This document shows, one piece after another, positions 53,014-61,736 of a stretch of DNA of 64,000 nucleotides. The notes beneath the pieces were generated by a model. It searched no databases, was not told where the DNA came from, and saw only the letters and a program-made list of their open reading frames with translations. Origin of the DNA: Rhizobium laguerreae (GTDB lineage Bacteria > Pseudomonadota > Alphaproteobacteria > Rhizobiales > Rhizobiaceae). Both the position numbers and the translations under genes were made by a program. Positions within the stretch are counted from its first letter, which is position 1; every line of letters begins with the position of its first letter. The stretch spans positions 310,001 through 374,000 of the forward strand of contig NZ_MRDM01000009.1 in NCBI RefSeq assembly GCF_002008165.1, read 5' to 3'.

Positions 53014-53898
53014 TTGACACAAAAATTCGGGCTCTCGGTCGCTCTCGCCACACCATTCGACAGCAATGGCGATATCGCGATTGGGGCGATCATCGAGCAG
53101 GCACGCCGAAGCCTCGCTGCGGGGTGCTCGAGTGTGACCCTGTTCGGGACGACGGGTGAAGGTTCTTCCATCGGCACGCGGGAACGTGAGCGTGTTCTCG
53201 CTTCCTTGCTCGATAGTGGGATAGCCGCAAAGCAGATCATCGTCGGTGTGCTGGTCGACGCGGCCGAGGATGCGGCGATGCAGGCCGGCCATGCGCTTTC
53301 CAAGGGAGCCCGCAATATCCTTCTTGCTCCTCCTTCCTACTTCAAGAACGTCAGTGACGATGGCGTCTTCCAGTGGTTCTCGGCTGTCTTCGCCATCCTT
53401 GGCGACAAGGCGCGAGACATTATCGTCTACAACATTCCCTCGGTCACCATGGTTCCGCTGACTGTTTCGCTGATCGGCCGCCTGCGGACCGCCTTTCCCA
53501 ACGTGGTAACGGGCGTCAAGGATTCCTCCGGCGATTGGCCTTTTACCGAAACGCTACTGAAGGCGCATGGCGATCTCGTCATCCTGGTGGGGGACGAACG
53601 TCACCTGGCGAAGGGCGTGCGGCTTGGCGGCCAGGGTGCGATCTCCGGCATGGCGAATTTCGTACCTCGCGAAGTCAAGCTGATGGCGGAGAAAGGCATG
53701 GACGATCCTCGCGTCGAGAATTTCGTGGCCGAACTGCTGAAATTTCCGGTGACCGCCGCCGTGAAAGCGATGGTCGCTCACCTGACGTCGGATGAAATCT
53801 GGCTTGCGGTTCGACCACCACTCGTCTCAATATCCGGTGAAGGGCAGGCGCAACTCGCTCTTGCGTTCGACACTCTTTTCCGCTCGAAAGCGGCATAG
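53014..53898 (+). CDS. DapA/NAL-family class I lyase
   Basis: A 294-residue TIM-barrel lyase with canonical active-site motifs: GTTGEG at 45-50, Tyr139 in VYNIPS and Schiff-base Lys169 in GVKDSSGDW. Start is TTG at 53014, seven bases after GGGAGGA. The chain ends normally. It is probably not a lysine-biosynthesis dihydrodipicolinate synthase, because it heads a sugar-import operon; a 2-keto-3-deoxy sugar-acid aldolase is more likely. It differs from the DapA-family gene at 26677 in its active-site sequence, so the two are not copies. Confidence 0.85.
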   Translation: MTQKFGLSVALATPFDSNGDIAIGAIIEQARRSLAAGCSSVTLFGTTGEGSSIGTRERERVLASLLDSGIAAKQIIVGVLVDAAEDAAMQAGHALSKGARNILLAPPSYFKNVSDDGVFQWFSAVFAILGDKARDIIVYNIPSVTMVPLTVSLIGRLRTAFPNVVTGVKDSSGDWPFTETLLKAHGDLVILVGDERHLAKGVRLGGQGAISGMANFVPREVKLMAEKGMDDPRVENFVAELLKFPVTAAVKAMVAHLTSDEIWLAVRPPLVSISGEGQAQLALAFDTLFRSKAA

Positions 53899-53923
53899 GT
53901 CGGAGATGTTTCTGGGGGAGGCG

Positions 53924-54583
53924 ATGGACGGAACGGACGAGCAGCCGACACTGCGGGAAAAGGCGTATGAGAGCTTCACACGCCACCTTCTTGCGCGTGA
54001 CGTGCGCCCCGGCCAGTTCGTTTCGCAGCGCCGCCTCGTTGAGCTGACAGGGCTGACGCTTGGCGCCATCCGCGAACTCATCCCGAGGCTCGAAGCCGAA
54101 GGGCTGATCAAGACGGTGCCACAGCGGGGTTTGCAGATCGCTCATATCGACCTGAACCTCATTCGCGAGGCGTTCCAGCTGCGCGTCTTCCTGGAGAAGG
54201 AAGCGGTTGCGCTTTTCACCCGCTCTGCATCTGACGAGACCGTCGCCGGGCTCCTGAAGCAGCATCGGGATATTGCCGACGCCATTCGAAATGGCGATGG
54301 ATCGCACGAACTGGAAGTGCACGCACAAGCTGTCGATTGGGGCATGCACGATGCCTTTATCGATGCTTTGGGAAATACCATCATCTCGAACGCCTACCGG
54401 GTGAACTCGATCAAGATGCGCCTGATCAGTCAGGACCGTTTTCGCATCGATGGTCACGTCGGACCTGTCATGGGTGAGCACCTGAAGGTGCTCGAGGCGA
54501 TCGAACGACGATCGGCGGAGGACGCCGTCAACAGCCTTGTCGCACATATCAATCATGCAAGAGATCGTGCGCTCAGGATATAA
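53924..54583 (+). CDS. GntR-family transcriptional regulator (FCD type)
   Basis: A 219-residue regulator with a winged helix (EKAYESFTRHLLARDVRPGQ, VSQRRLVELTGLTLGAIREL, EAEGLIKTVPQRGLQIAHID) and an FCD helical ligand domain (FQLRVFLEKEAVALFTRSA; DWGMHDAFIDALGN with metal-binding Asp and His; a late HLKVLEAI with His). The ATG at 53924 is preceded by GGGGGAG. The upstream ATG at 53906 has no proper ribosome site. It likely binds the palindrome at 52964-52975 and responds to a sugar acid. Confidence 0.87.
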   Translation: MDGTDEQPTLREKAYESFTRHLLARDVRPGQFVSQRRLVELTGLTLGAIRELIPRLEAEGLIKTVPQRGLQIAHIDLNLIREAFQLRVFLEKEAVALFTRSASDETVAGLLKQHRDIADAIRNGDGSHELEVHAQAVDWGMHDAFIDALGNTIISNAYRVNSIKMRLISQDRFRIDGHVGPVMGEHLKVLEAIERRSAEDAVNSLVAHINHARDRALRI

Positions 54584-54638
54584 TCGGAAATAAACAGCCG
54601 GCGATGAGGAGATCGCCGGCAAAAGGAGGAGGAATCAC

Positions 54639-55967
54639 ATGTCATCGTTTTTGAACCCGACGAGACGCGGCTTTCTGGCAGTTACGGCCGCTTTTGGCGC
54701 CAGCAGCATGCTCGGCGTGCGGTTGGCATCGGCTGCCGTTGATTGGAAGCGCTTTGCCGGTACGACGCTGGAAGTCAACCTGGTCAAGAGCCCGCGCAGC
54801 GAAATACTTCTGAAGTACTTGTCCGAATTCGAGGAGCTCTCCGGCATCAAGGTCAATGCCGAAGCGACGCCCGAACAACAGCAGCGTCAGAAGACGACCA
54901 TCGAGCTGAGCTCCGGCAAGCCGAGCTTCGATGTCGTGCACATGAGCTACCACGTCCAGAAGCGGCAGTTCGAAAAGGGCGGCTGGCTTGCCGATATCGG
55001 CGGTTTTCTCAAGGACCCCTCTCTGACCGACCCGTCTCTGGTTGAAAGCGACTTCGCCGAAGCCGGCCTGACTTTTGCCAGAGATCCGGACGGCGTTCTG
55101 CGTTCGCTTCCATTCTCGGTCGATTACTGGATCATCTACTGGAACAAGACGCTGTTCGAGAAGAAGGGGCTCGCCTACCCGACGACGTTCGAAGAACTCG
55201 CCAGTGCTGCGGAGGCGCTCACCGATCCTTCCACCAACACCTACGGCTTCGTCGCCCGCGGCCTGAAGAACGCCAATACGCCGGTCTGGACGTCGCTGCT
55301 GCTTGGCTATGGTTCGAGCCCGCTCGGTCCGGATGGCAAGCTGCGCACGACATCGCAAGAAGCGATCGATGCAGCCAAGCTCTATCAAAGACTGATGACC
55401 AAGACCGCCCCTCCCGGCGTTTCTGGCTTCAACTGGGCCGAGGCGCAGTCGGCCTTCCTGCAGGGCAAGATCGGCATGTGGCTGGACGGCGTCGGTTTTG
55501 CGCCGCCGATCGAGAATCCGGAAAAGTCACGCGTCGTCGGCCAGGTCGGTTACGGCATCATGCCGAAAGGTCCGAAGGCACAAGCCGCAGGCACTTTTGG
55601 CGACGGTCTTGGCGTCGTCGCGGCAAGCCAGAAGAAAGAAGCCGGGTACCTCTTCTGCCAATGGGCGATTTCGCATGAAATGGGCGCACGTCTGCTGCAG
55701 GCCGGCGCCGGCGTTCCTTTCCGCCAGTCCGTCCTCGAGGATGCGAAGGTCCGCGAAGGCGTCAAGATGCCGGGCGCCTGGCTGGATGCCGTCGTCGGTT
55801 CCGGCAAGATCTCGCAGCTCGCGCTGCCGGTCATCATTCCGGTCACCGAGTTCCGCGACGTCTATGGTGTCGGTCTCACCAACATGATCGGCGGCGCCGA
55901 TCCCGAAACCGAGCTGAAGGCAGCGACGGCACAGTTCGAACCTGTCCTGGCGAAAAGCGAGGGATAA
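54639..55967 (+). CDS. Family-1 sugar ABC transporter substrate-binding protein, Tat-exported
   Basis: A 442-residue binding protein of the MalE/UgpB class. The N-terminal PTRRGFLAVTAAFGASSMLG is a twin-arginine signal, cleaved near Leu-Ala-Ser-Ala (about 31). The mature chain has the family features ELSSGKPSFDVVHMSYHVQ, LPFSVDYWIIYWNKTLFEKK with GLAYPTTFEELASAAEALTD, and NWAEAQSAFLQGKIGMWLDG. AGGAGGAGG precedes the start. It partners with the two permeases that follow. Confidence 0.88.
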   Translation: MSSFLNPTRRGFLAVTAAFGASSMLGVRLASAAVDWKRFAGTTLEVNLVKSPRSEILLKYLSEFEELSGIKVNAEATPEQQQRQKTTIELSSGKPSFDVVHMSYHVQKRQFEKGGWLADIGGFLKDPSLTDPSLVESDFAEAGLTFARDPDGVLRSLPFSVDYWIIYWNKTLFEKKGLAYPTTFEELASAAEALTDPSTNTYGFVARGLKNANTPVWTSLLLGYGSSPLGPDGKLRTTSQEAIDAAKLYQRLMTKTAPPGVSGFNWAEAQSAFLQGKIGMWLDGVGFAPPIENPEKSRVVGQVGYGIMPKGPKAQAAGTFGDGLGVVAASQKKEAGYLFCQWAISHEMGARLLQAGAGVPFRQSVLEDAKVREGVKMPGAWLDAVVGSGKISQLALPVIIPVTEFRDVYGVGLTNMIGGADPETELKAATAQFEPVLAKSEG

Positions 55968-56905
55968 TGGCCTCGACAAGCATCGAAACGGCCGCAGTGG
56001 CCAAGACGTCGAAAGGAAGGAGCAAACCGGATCGGTTTGCTCCTAACTACTGGCCTTTCGTTATCCCGGCGCTGATCGTCATTGCGGCCGTCATTGTTTT
56101 TCCATGGGTGTTTACCCTTTGGATGAGCGTCAACAGCTGGACGCTTGGCCAGTCCCAGGTCTTTGCGGGACTGGACAACTATGCGCGGCTGGTCGTGGAC
56201 ACGCGCTTCTGGGATTCGCTGTGGCATACGGTGCTCTATACGACGCTTTCCGTGGTCGTCCCCCTTTTTCTAGGGACGCTCGCAGCGCTCATCTTCGACG
56301 CTCAATTTCCGTTGCGCGGTCTTATCCGCGGCATATTCGTGATGCCGATGATGGCCACGCCCGTGGCCATCGCACTCGTTTGGACGATGATGTACCATCC
56401 GCAGCTCGGCGTCCTCAACTATCTCCTCTCCTTCATCGGCATCGGCCCGCAGGAGTGGATCTATAATCAGAGCAGCGTCATCCCGTCGCTGGTACTGGTC
56501 GAGACCTGGCAGTGGACGCCGCTTATCATGCTGATCGTGCTCGGCGGTCTGGCGGCGGTTCCGCGTGAGCCCTATGAAAGTGCTGAAATCGACGGAGCCA
56601 ATGTCTGGCAGAAATTCCGCTATCTGACGCTGCCGATGATCGCGCCGTTCCTGATGATTGCCGTGATCATCCGCAGTATCGATGCGGTGAAAAGTTTCGA
56701 CATCATCTATGCCATGACCCAAGGCGGTCCCGGCACGGCGTCGGAGACGATCAACATCTATCTCTACAACACTGCTTTCGCCTACTACGATATCGGCTAT
56801 GGCTCAGCGATGGCGGTTGTCTTCTTCATCCTCATCGTCCTGCTCTCCTTCGTCCTTATGATGCTCCGGCAGCGCGTGAACTGGTCCGACGGGGAGGCAC
56901 GCTGA
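55967..56905 (+). CDS. Sugar ABC transporter permease 1 (CUT1, MalF/UgpA-like)
   Basis: A 312-residue permease with a short cytoplasmic N-terminal extension and six membrane helices (the first from WPFVIPALIVIAAVIVFPWV). The EAA loop reads VPREPYESAEIDGANVWQKF followed by RYLTLPMIAPFL. Start overlaps the stop of the binding-protein gene by one base (TAATG). Its C terminus overlaps the next gene by one base as well. Confidence 0.9.
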   Translation: MASTSIETAAVAKTSKGRSKPDRFAPNYWPFVIPALIVIAAVIVFPWVFTLWMSVNSWTLGQSQVFAGLDNYARLVVDTRFWDSLWHTVLYTTLSVVVPLFLGTLAALIFDAQFPLRGLIRGIFVMPMMATPVAIALVWTMMYHPQLGVLNYLLSFIGIGPQEWIYNQSSVIPSLVLVETWQWTPLIMLIVLGGLAAVPREPYESAEIDGANVWQKFRYLTLPMIAPFLMIAVIIRSIDAVKSFDIIYAMTQGGPGTASETINIYLYNTAFAYYDIGYGSAMAVVFFILIVLLSFVLMMLRQRVNWSDGEAR

Positions 56906-57720
56906 TGAAGCGCAAGACGCTCGATCGCGTCGGACTGCTGTTTGTTGCCCTGGTGATGATCTCGCCGGTCGTCCTGTTCTTCCTCTGGATGATCTCCCTG
57001 TCGCTGAAATATGAGATCGACAACGGCGCCTATCCGCCGGTCTTCATCCCGGAGCGCTTAGCCTGGTCGAATTATCTGAAGGTCTTCGAAGAGAACAACT
57101 TCTTCCTCTATCTCTGGAATTCGGTGCTGGTGACGGGGGCTGCCACGCTTCTGGCGCTGCTGATCGGCGTGCCCGCCGGATATGGCATCGCGCGGCTGAA
57201 GGCGGAGAAGTCCGCGATGGTCATCATGATCGCGCGCATGACGCCGGGCCTTTCCTTCCTGATACCGCTCTTCCTGCTATTCCAGTGGCTGAACCTGCTC
57301 GGCACGCTCCTGCCGCAGATCATCATCCATCTCGTCGTCACCGTACCGATCGTCGTGTGGATCATGATCGGTTATTTCGAGACGACGCCGATGGAGCTGG
57401 AGGAGGCTGCAAGCATCGACGGCGCAACACCGTGGCAGGTTTTCCGCTTGGTCGCCTTGCCGATCGCCAGGCCGGGCATCGTCGTCGCCTTCATCCTGTC
57501 AGTCATCTTCTCGTGGAACAACTTCGTCTTCGGCATCGTGCTCGCCAGCCGCGAGACGCGCACGCTTCCTGTCGCGGTCTATAACATGCTGTCTTTCGAA
57601 CAGGTCAGTTGGGGTCCGCTCGCCGCAGCCGCATTGATCGTCACCTTGCCCGTGCTGATCTTGACGGTGTTTGCGCAACGGCAGATCGTGGCGGGTCTGA
57701 CGGCCGGAGCCGTCAAGTAA
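56905..57720 (+). CDS. Sugar ABC transporter permease 2 (CUT1, MalG/UgpE-like)
   Basis: A 271-residue permease with six helices; the EAA loop is ETTPMELEEAASIDGATPWQ followed by VFRLVALPIARPG. Start overlaps the previous stop (TGATG). No ATPase gene of this importer follows, although CUT1 systems need one; a shared UgpC/MsmK-like ATPase such as the one at 62587 could serve. Confidence 0.9.
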   Translation: MKRKTLDRVGLLFVALVMISPVVLFFLWMISLSLKYEIDNGAYPPVFIPERLAWSNYLKVFEENNFFLYLWNSVLVTGAATLLALLIGVPAGYGIARLKAEKSAMVIMIARMTPGLSFLIPLFLLFQWLNLLGTLLPQIIIHLVVTVPIVVWIMIGYFETTPMELEEAASIDGATPWQVFRLVALPIARPGIVVAFILSVIFSWNNFVFGIVLASRETRTLPVAVYNMLSFEQVSWGPLAAAALIVTLPVLILTVFAQRQIVAGLTAGAVK

Positions 57721-57738
57721 GCGGGTGAGACAACGAAC

Positions 57739-58713
57739 TTGACGACTTCTTCTGCCTTCGAAGCGCCTCCCGGCCCGGCGCGCCGCGTTCTTTGTGTCGG
57801 CGCGGCGGTGATGGATACCCTGTTTCGGGTCCGCTCTCTGCCCGCCGGCCAGGGCAAAATTCTGCCCTACGACATGCTGCAGATCGCCGAGGGCATGGCG
57901 TCGAGCGCCGCCTTTGCGGTCGCCCGGCTGGGCGGCAATGCCAGCCTCTGGGGCGCAGTCGGCAACGATGCCACCGGCGAACGCATCATTGCCGACCTCG
58001 GCAACAGCGGCATAGACACGAGCGGCATGCTGCGCGTGGACGGCGCCCGCTCGGCCGTCTCGACCATTCTCGTCGATGATCAGGGCGAGCGCCTGATTGT
58101 GCCTTTCTACGATGCGGGCCTGCACGAGACAGTCAAGCCGGTCACAATAGAGGACGTTTCTTCTTTCGATGCGGTGCTGGTCGACGTCCGGTGGCCGAAG
58201 CTTGCATTGCGGACGCTGTCTGCGGCGCGAGAGGCGGGCAAACCGGCCATTCTCGATGGCGATGTCGCAGCCGATGGCGTGATCGAGATGCTTGCACCGG
58301 CGGCCAGCCACATCGTATTCTCGCAGCCGGCCGCCGAGCGCCTTGCGGGTGCAGCCGAGCTGGTGAAGGTCGTCGGCCTTCTGAAACGAAAGTTCGAGCA
58401 AGCTTTCGTCAGCGTCACGGCGGGCGAAAATGGCTCTTTCTGGTTCGAGGACCGAACCGGCGAAATCGCCCATCTTGCCGCTCCGAAGGTGAGGGCGGTC
58501 GATACGCTCGCAGCCGGCGATATCTTTCATGGCGCTTTCGCGCTGGCTGTCGCCGAAGGCTTGCCGATCGAAGAGACGATGCGCTGGGCATCCATGGCGG
58601 CGGCGCTCAAATGCCAGGTATTCGGCGGTCGTACCGGCGCGCCCAGCAGAGTCGAGGTCTGCGATGGCCTGCGGGATTGGGACGTGCCGATGACCAAGAT
58701 GAGGGATCGTTGA
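57739..58713 (+). CDS. PfkB-family kinase resembling sulfofructose kinase
   Basis: A 324-residue ribokinase-family kinase. Start is TTG at 57739 (weak GGGTGAG upstream); the first ATG downstream would delete the first beta strand. The N-terminal VLCVGAAVMDTLFRVRSLPA and C-terminal DTLAAGDIFHGAFALAVAEG carry the substrate Asp and the anion-hole GAGD-like motif (here Ala-Ala-Gly-Asp) with the catalytic Asp. Segments LPAGQGK, AVLVDVRW and LDGDV with SQPAAERL match remembered E. coli YihV (sulfofructose kinase) unusually well. Whether the substrate is a sulfosugar or a normal ketose/ketodeoxy sugar is open. Overlaps a short truncated frame at its stop. Confidence 0.83.
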   Translation: MTTSSAFEAPPGPARRVLCVGAAVMDTLFRVRSLPAGQGKILPYDMLQIAEGMASSAAFAVARLGGNASLWGAVGNDATGERIIADLGNSGIDTSGMLRVDGARSAVSTILVDDQGERLIVPFYDAGLHETVKPVTIEDVSSFDAVLVDVRWPKLALRTLSAAREAGKPAILDGDVAADGVIEMLAPAASHIVFSQPAAERLAGAAELVKVVGLLKRKFEQAFVSVTAGENGSFWFEDRTGEIAHLAAPKVRAVDTLAAGDIFHGAFALAVAEGLPIEETMRWASMAAALKCQVFGGRTGAPSRVEVCDGLRDWDVPMTKMRDR

Positions 58714-58748
58714 TGGAAGCGGTCCGAAAGCCAATGGTCTATGGCTGA
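58713..58748 (+). pseudogene. Truncated start of a former downstream gene
   Basis: ATG at 58713 overlaps the kinase stop (TGATG), the coupling used throughout this operon, but the frame ends after 11 codons (MEAVRKPMVYG then TGA). It looks like the head of a lost operon gene. It is too short to identify. Confidence 0.4.
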
Positions 58749-59340
58749 AAATGATCGCAGCGACGGGGAGTGTCACCCGACAACAACAATGTTGCCCGCC
58801 ATATGTGGGTCGAAAACGGGATATCTGGCCAGGTTACGCCAAGCAATGTCAGAGCTCCGCCTGTTTCGGCGCAAAAGCCCTGCATTGGGTTGAGACGCGT
58901 AATCTTCGATCCCGTCGCGTGGACAATCCGCCATGGGATCGAAAAGCGCACCGAGTGCAGTTGCACTTTGGCATGAAAGGACGACCAAGGGCGGTACATG
59001 GAAATCACCGCCAATTATCCTTGCGAATATAGGACATTGTCTTTCGAGCGTCATTGCCCATGGCCGAGGGAATGGAGAGAGGCGGACAGAAACTGGAGGG
59101 CTTCGCCGCACCGACGACGGTCTTTGTGTGTTGGGCGAATAAATCGAAGAAGCGCTCTTCCCGCGGCATCAGTTTTCGGAACCAGGTGAGCATCTGCGCT
59201 CCATCGAGTGTCGCAAAACTGCCACAAAGCACGCCGCTGCCCGTGAAAGGCTGTTTCCCAAAGCAGGGCCAGCGCGCAAATCGATCGGCCACTCAAACTC
59301 ATACTTCCAGCCAGCGGCCCCTTATGACCGTCGGGCTTGG
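58749..59340. other. Decayed intergenic region
   Basis: About 590 bases without an intact gene. It contains a remnant of a DUF47-type gene on the minus strand at 59104-59193. The remaining sequence has no recognisable feature. Confidence 0.5.
59104..59193 (-). pseudogene. Remnant of a DUF47 (PhoU-like) phosphate-transport regulator gene
   Basis: From 59193 the minus strand reads MLTWFRKLMPREERFFDLFA and then QHTKTVVGAA, the characteristic opening of DUF47-family proteins that accompany Pit phosphate transporters (OrfA-Pit in Sinorhizobium). GGAG lies five bases before the ATG. After residue 30 the frame continues with unrelated sequence, so the gene is truncated. The rest is absent. Confidence 0.75.
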
Positions 59341-59357
59341 TGTCATCAAATGTTCAT
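59341..59357 (+). promoter_or_regulatory. Possible PHO box of the ugp operon
   Basis: TGTCAT at 59341-59346 and GTTCAT at 59352-59357 repeat with an 11-base period, the layout of PhoB boxes (CTGTCAT twice, 11 bases apart). The second copy is imperfect. The ugp operons of rhizobia are known to be phosphate-starvation induced, which supports but does not prove the call. Confidence 0.45.
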
Positions 59358-59367
59358 ATGAACATTT
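59348..59367. promoter_or_regulatory. Perfect 20-bp palindrome, candidate GlpR/DeoR-type operator
   Basis: AAATGTTCATATGAACATTT is a perfect inverted repeat 86 bases before the ugpB start. TGTTC-N4-GAACA matches the general form of GlpR-type operators that respond to glycerol-3-phosphate. It overlaps the possible PHO box. The regulator is not encoded in the window. Confidence 0.65.
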
Positions 59368-59452
59368 CATATTTGCAAAGTGAAACTCGCCTGTTACGAT
59401 CGGCTCACGTTCGTAGCGGGAGGCTATGAACCGACAACAAGTGGGAGTGAGG

Positions 59453-60775
59453 ATGAACAAGATCGCTTTTTTCCTGTCCGCAGGACTGACCAGCCTTTCG
59501 TTATCCGTCCCGGCTTTGGCCGCCACGAAGATCCAGTGGTGGCACGCAATGGGCGGCGAGAATGGCGCGAAGCTTGAACAGATCGCCAAGGGGTTCAACG
59601 CGTCTCAGTCCGATTATGAGATCGTGCCGGTCTACAAGGGCACCTATGACGAGACGCTGACCGGCGCGATCGCGGCGTTTCGTGCCAACCAGCAGCCGGC
59701 AATCGTCCAGGTCTATGAAGTCGGCACCGGCACCATGATGGCAGCACAGGGTGCGGTCTATCCCGTCTACCAGTTGATGAAGGACGAGGGGGAGGCCTGG
59801 GACCAGAGCAAATTCATTGCCCCGGTCGTCGGCTACTACTCGGACACCAGCGGCAACGTCTTGTCCTTGCCGTTCAATTCCTCGACGCCGATCATGTATT
59901 ACAACAAGGATGTCTTCCAAAAAGCGGGGCTCGATCCGGAAACACCGCCGAAAACATGGGCGGACGTCGAGGCCTTCTCGCGGACGATCATGAAGTCCGG
60001 CGCTGCCAAATGCGGCTTTACCAGCGCCTGGATTTCCTGGATCCAGACCGAAAACCTCAATGCCTTGCACGACAAGCCATACTCCACCAAGGCCAACGGT
60101 TTTGGCGGCCTGGACGCGGAATTCACCTTCAACAACGATCTGACGATCCGCCATTGGGGCAATCTGAAGAAGTGGCAGGACGAGGGGCTCTTCAAATTCG
60201 GCGGACCTGGCGGCGGCGATAACGCTCCTCCGATGTTCTATTCGCAGGAATGTGCGATGTACATGAATTCCTCGGCCGGCCGGGCCGGTGTCATCAACAA
60301 CGCGAAGGCTTTCAAGGTCGGGTTTGCGCCGCTTCCCTACTATGACGACGTCATTCCGCAGCCGCTCAATTCGATTATCGGCGGCGCCACGCTCTGGACG
60401 CTGAAAGGCCGCCCGGAAGAGGAGTACAAGGGGGTCGCGAAATTCTTCACCTACCTGCAGAAGCCGGAAGTCCAAGCCGATTGGCATCAGTTCTCGGGCT
60501 ACCTGCCGATAACCGAGGCTGCGTATAAGCTGGGCCAGGACCAGGGCTATTACGAGAAGAATCCGGGAGCAGATATCGGCATCAAGCAACTGACGCGGGT
60601 GACACCCACCGACAATTCGAAGGGTATCCGGTTCGGCAACTACGTTCAGGTGCGTGGTATCATCGACGATGAGTTTGCAGCCTTGCTGGGCGGTAAGAAG
60701 ACGGCGAAGGAAGCGGTTGATTCCGTGGTCGCACGAGGCAACGAACAGCTTCGCGACTTTCAGTCCGCCAACTAA
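59453..60775 (+). CDS. ugpB: sn-Glycerol-3-phosphate ABC transporter substrate-binding protein
   Basis: A 440-residue periplasmic binding protein. The start at 59453 follows GGGAG by five bases and gives the signal peptide MNKIAFFLSAGLTSLSLSVP, cleaved near Ala-Leu-Ala at residue 23. TKIQWWHAMGGENGAKLEQI is the UgpB-type opening. Further family segments are YKGTYDETLTGAIAAFRANQ, LPFNSSTPIMYYNKDVFQKA and QECAMYMNSSAGRAGV. It binds glycerol-3-phosphate or glycerophosphodiesters. An ATG at 59426 would add nine residues before the signal and is less likely. First gene of ugpBAECQ. Confidence 0.93.
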   Translation: MNKIAFFLSAGLTSLSLSVPALAATKIQWWHAMGGENGAKLEQIAKGFNASQSDYEIVPVYKGTYDETLTGAIAAFRANQQPAIVQVYEVGTGTMMAAQGAVYPVYQLMKDEGEAWDQSKFIAPVVGYYSDTSGNVLSLPFNSSTPIMYYNKDVFQKAGLDPETPPKTWADVEAFSRTIMKSGAAKCGFTSAWISWIQTENLNALHDKPYSTKANGFGGLDAEFTFNNDLTIRHWGNLKKWQDEGLFKFGGPGGGDNAPPMFYSQECAMYMNSSAGRAGVINNAKAFKVGFAPLPYYDDVIPQPLNSIIGGATLWTLKGRPEEEYKGVAKFFTYLQKPEVQADWHQFSGYLPITEAAYKLGQDQGYYEKNPGADIGIKQLTRVTPTDNSKGIRFGNYVQVRGIIDDEFAALLGGKKTAKEAVDSVVARGNEQLRDFQSAN

Positions 60776-60786
60776 TGGGCTCCGCG

Positions 60787-60814
60787 ACGGGGGCTGGTGA
60801 GAGCCGGCCCCCGT
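60787..60814 (+). terminator. Hairpin after ugpB, attenuator-like
   Basis: ACGGGGGCTGG at 60787-60797 pairs with CCGGCCCCCGT at 60804-60814 through 11 pairs including one G-U, and is followed by TTT. It lies 11 bases after the ugpB stop and should favour binding protein over the permeases. Confidence 0.75.
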
Positions 60815-60839
60815 TTCCCATCCGTCAGTGTGAGGCTCC

Positions 60840-61724
60840 ATGCAAACCAAACGGACCGTATTTCCCAACAAGCTTTTGCCTTACCTGCTCATCGCACCCC
60901 AAATTTTCGTGACCGTGGTATTTTTCCTCTGGCCCGCGGCGACTGCATTCTGGCAATCTTTCCTGCGCCAGGATGCCTTCGGCTTCAAAACGAATTTCGT
61001 CTGGTTCGAAAACTATCGCCGGCTCTTTGCCGATCCGATCTACATCAATGCCTTCGGCCACACGCTCGTCTTCGCTATTCTCGTGACGGTCCTGTCGACG
61101 GCGATCGCGTTGCTCCTGGCTGCAGCGGCGATGCGCGTGTTGCGCAACTCTCGAATTTATTCGACCTTGCTCATCTGGCCCTATGCCGTCGCTCCCGCGA
61201 TCGCTGGCATTCTTTGGTGGTTCATGTTCAATCCGTCGATCGGTATCGTCGCCTATATGTTGCGTACGATGGGGATCAACTGGAACCACCTAATCAATCC
61301 CGACCACGCCATGGTCCTGATCGTGATCGCGGCGACGTGGAAGCAGATATCATATAACTTCTTGTTCTTCTTGGCTGCGCTGCAATCCGTCCCGCGCTCG
61401 CTTCAGGAAGCCGGGGCCATCGACGGAGCCGGTCCAGTGAAGCGTTTTTGGACGATCGTGTTCCCGCTGATCTCGCCGACGACCTTCTATCTGATTGTCA
61501 TCAACATCGTTTACGCGATGTTCGATACGTTCGGCATCATTCATGCGACCACCCAGGGCGGACCGGCGCGGGCAACCGAGATCCTTGTCTACAAGGTTTA
61601 TTTCGATGGCTTCATCGGACTGAATTTGGGCTCGTCGGCGGCGCAGTCGGTCATTCTCATGGTGATCGTCATCGCTCTGACCGCGGTGCAATTCCGTTTC
61701 ATCGAACGCCGCGTGCAATATTGA
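60840..61724 (+). CDS. ugpA: sn-Glycerol-3-phosphate ABC transporter permease
   Basis: A 294-residue CUT1 permease with six helices. The first helix region is [20 protein letters not shown]; the EAA loop is [20 protein letters not shown]; the chain ends [10 protein letters not shown], the well-known UgpA C terminus. GTGAGG lies about eight bases before the start. With UgpE it makes the channel. Confidence 0.94.
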   Translation: MQTKRTVFPNKLLPYLLIAPQIFVTVVFFLWPAATAFWQSFLRQDAFGFKTNFVWFENYRRLFADPIYINAFGHTLVFAILVTVLSTAIALLLAAAAMRVLRNSRIYSTLLIWPYAVAPAIAGILWWFMFNPSIGIVAYMLRTMGINWNHLINPDHAMVLIVIAATWKQISYNFLFFLAALQSVPRSLQEAGAIDGAGPVKRFWTIVFPLISPTTFYLIVINIVYAMFDTFGIIHATTQGGPARATEILVYKVYFDGFIGLNLGSSAAQSVILMVIVIALTAVQFRFIERRVQY

Positions 61725-61736
61725 GGAAGCCCGAGG

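Noticed and set aside
59501..60871. 456-codon minus-strand frame
   Set aside because: Antisense shadow of ugpB.
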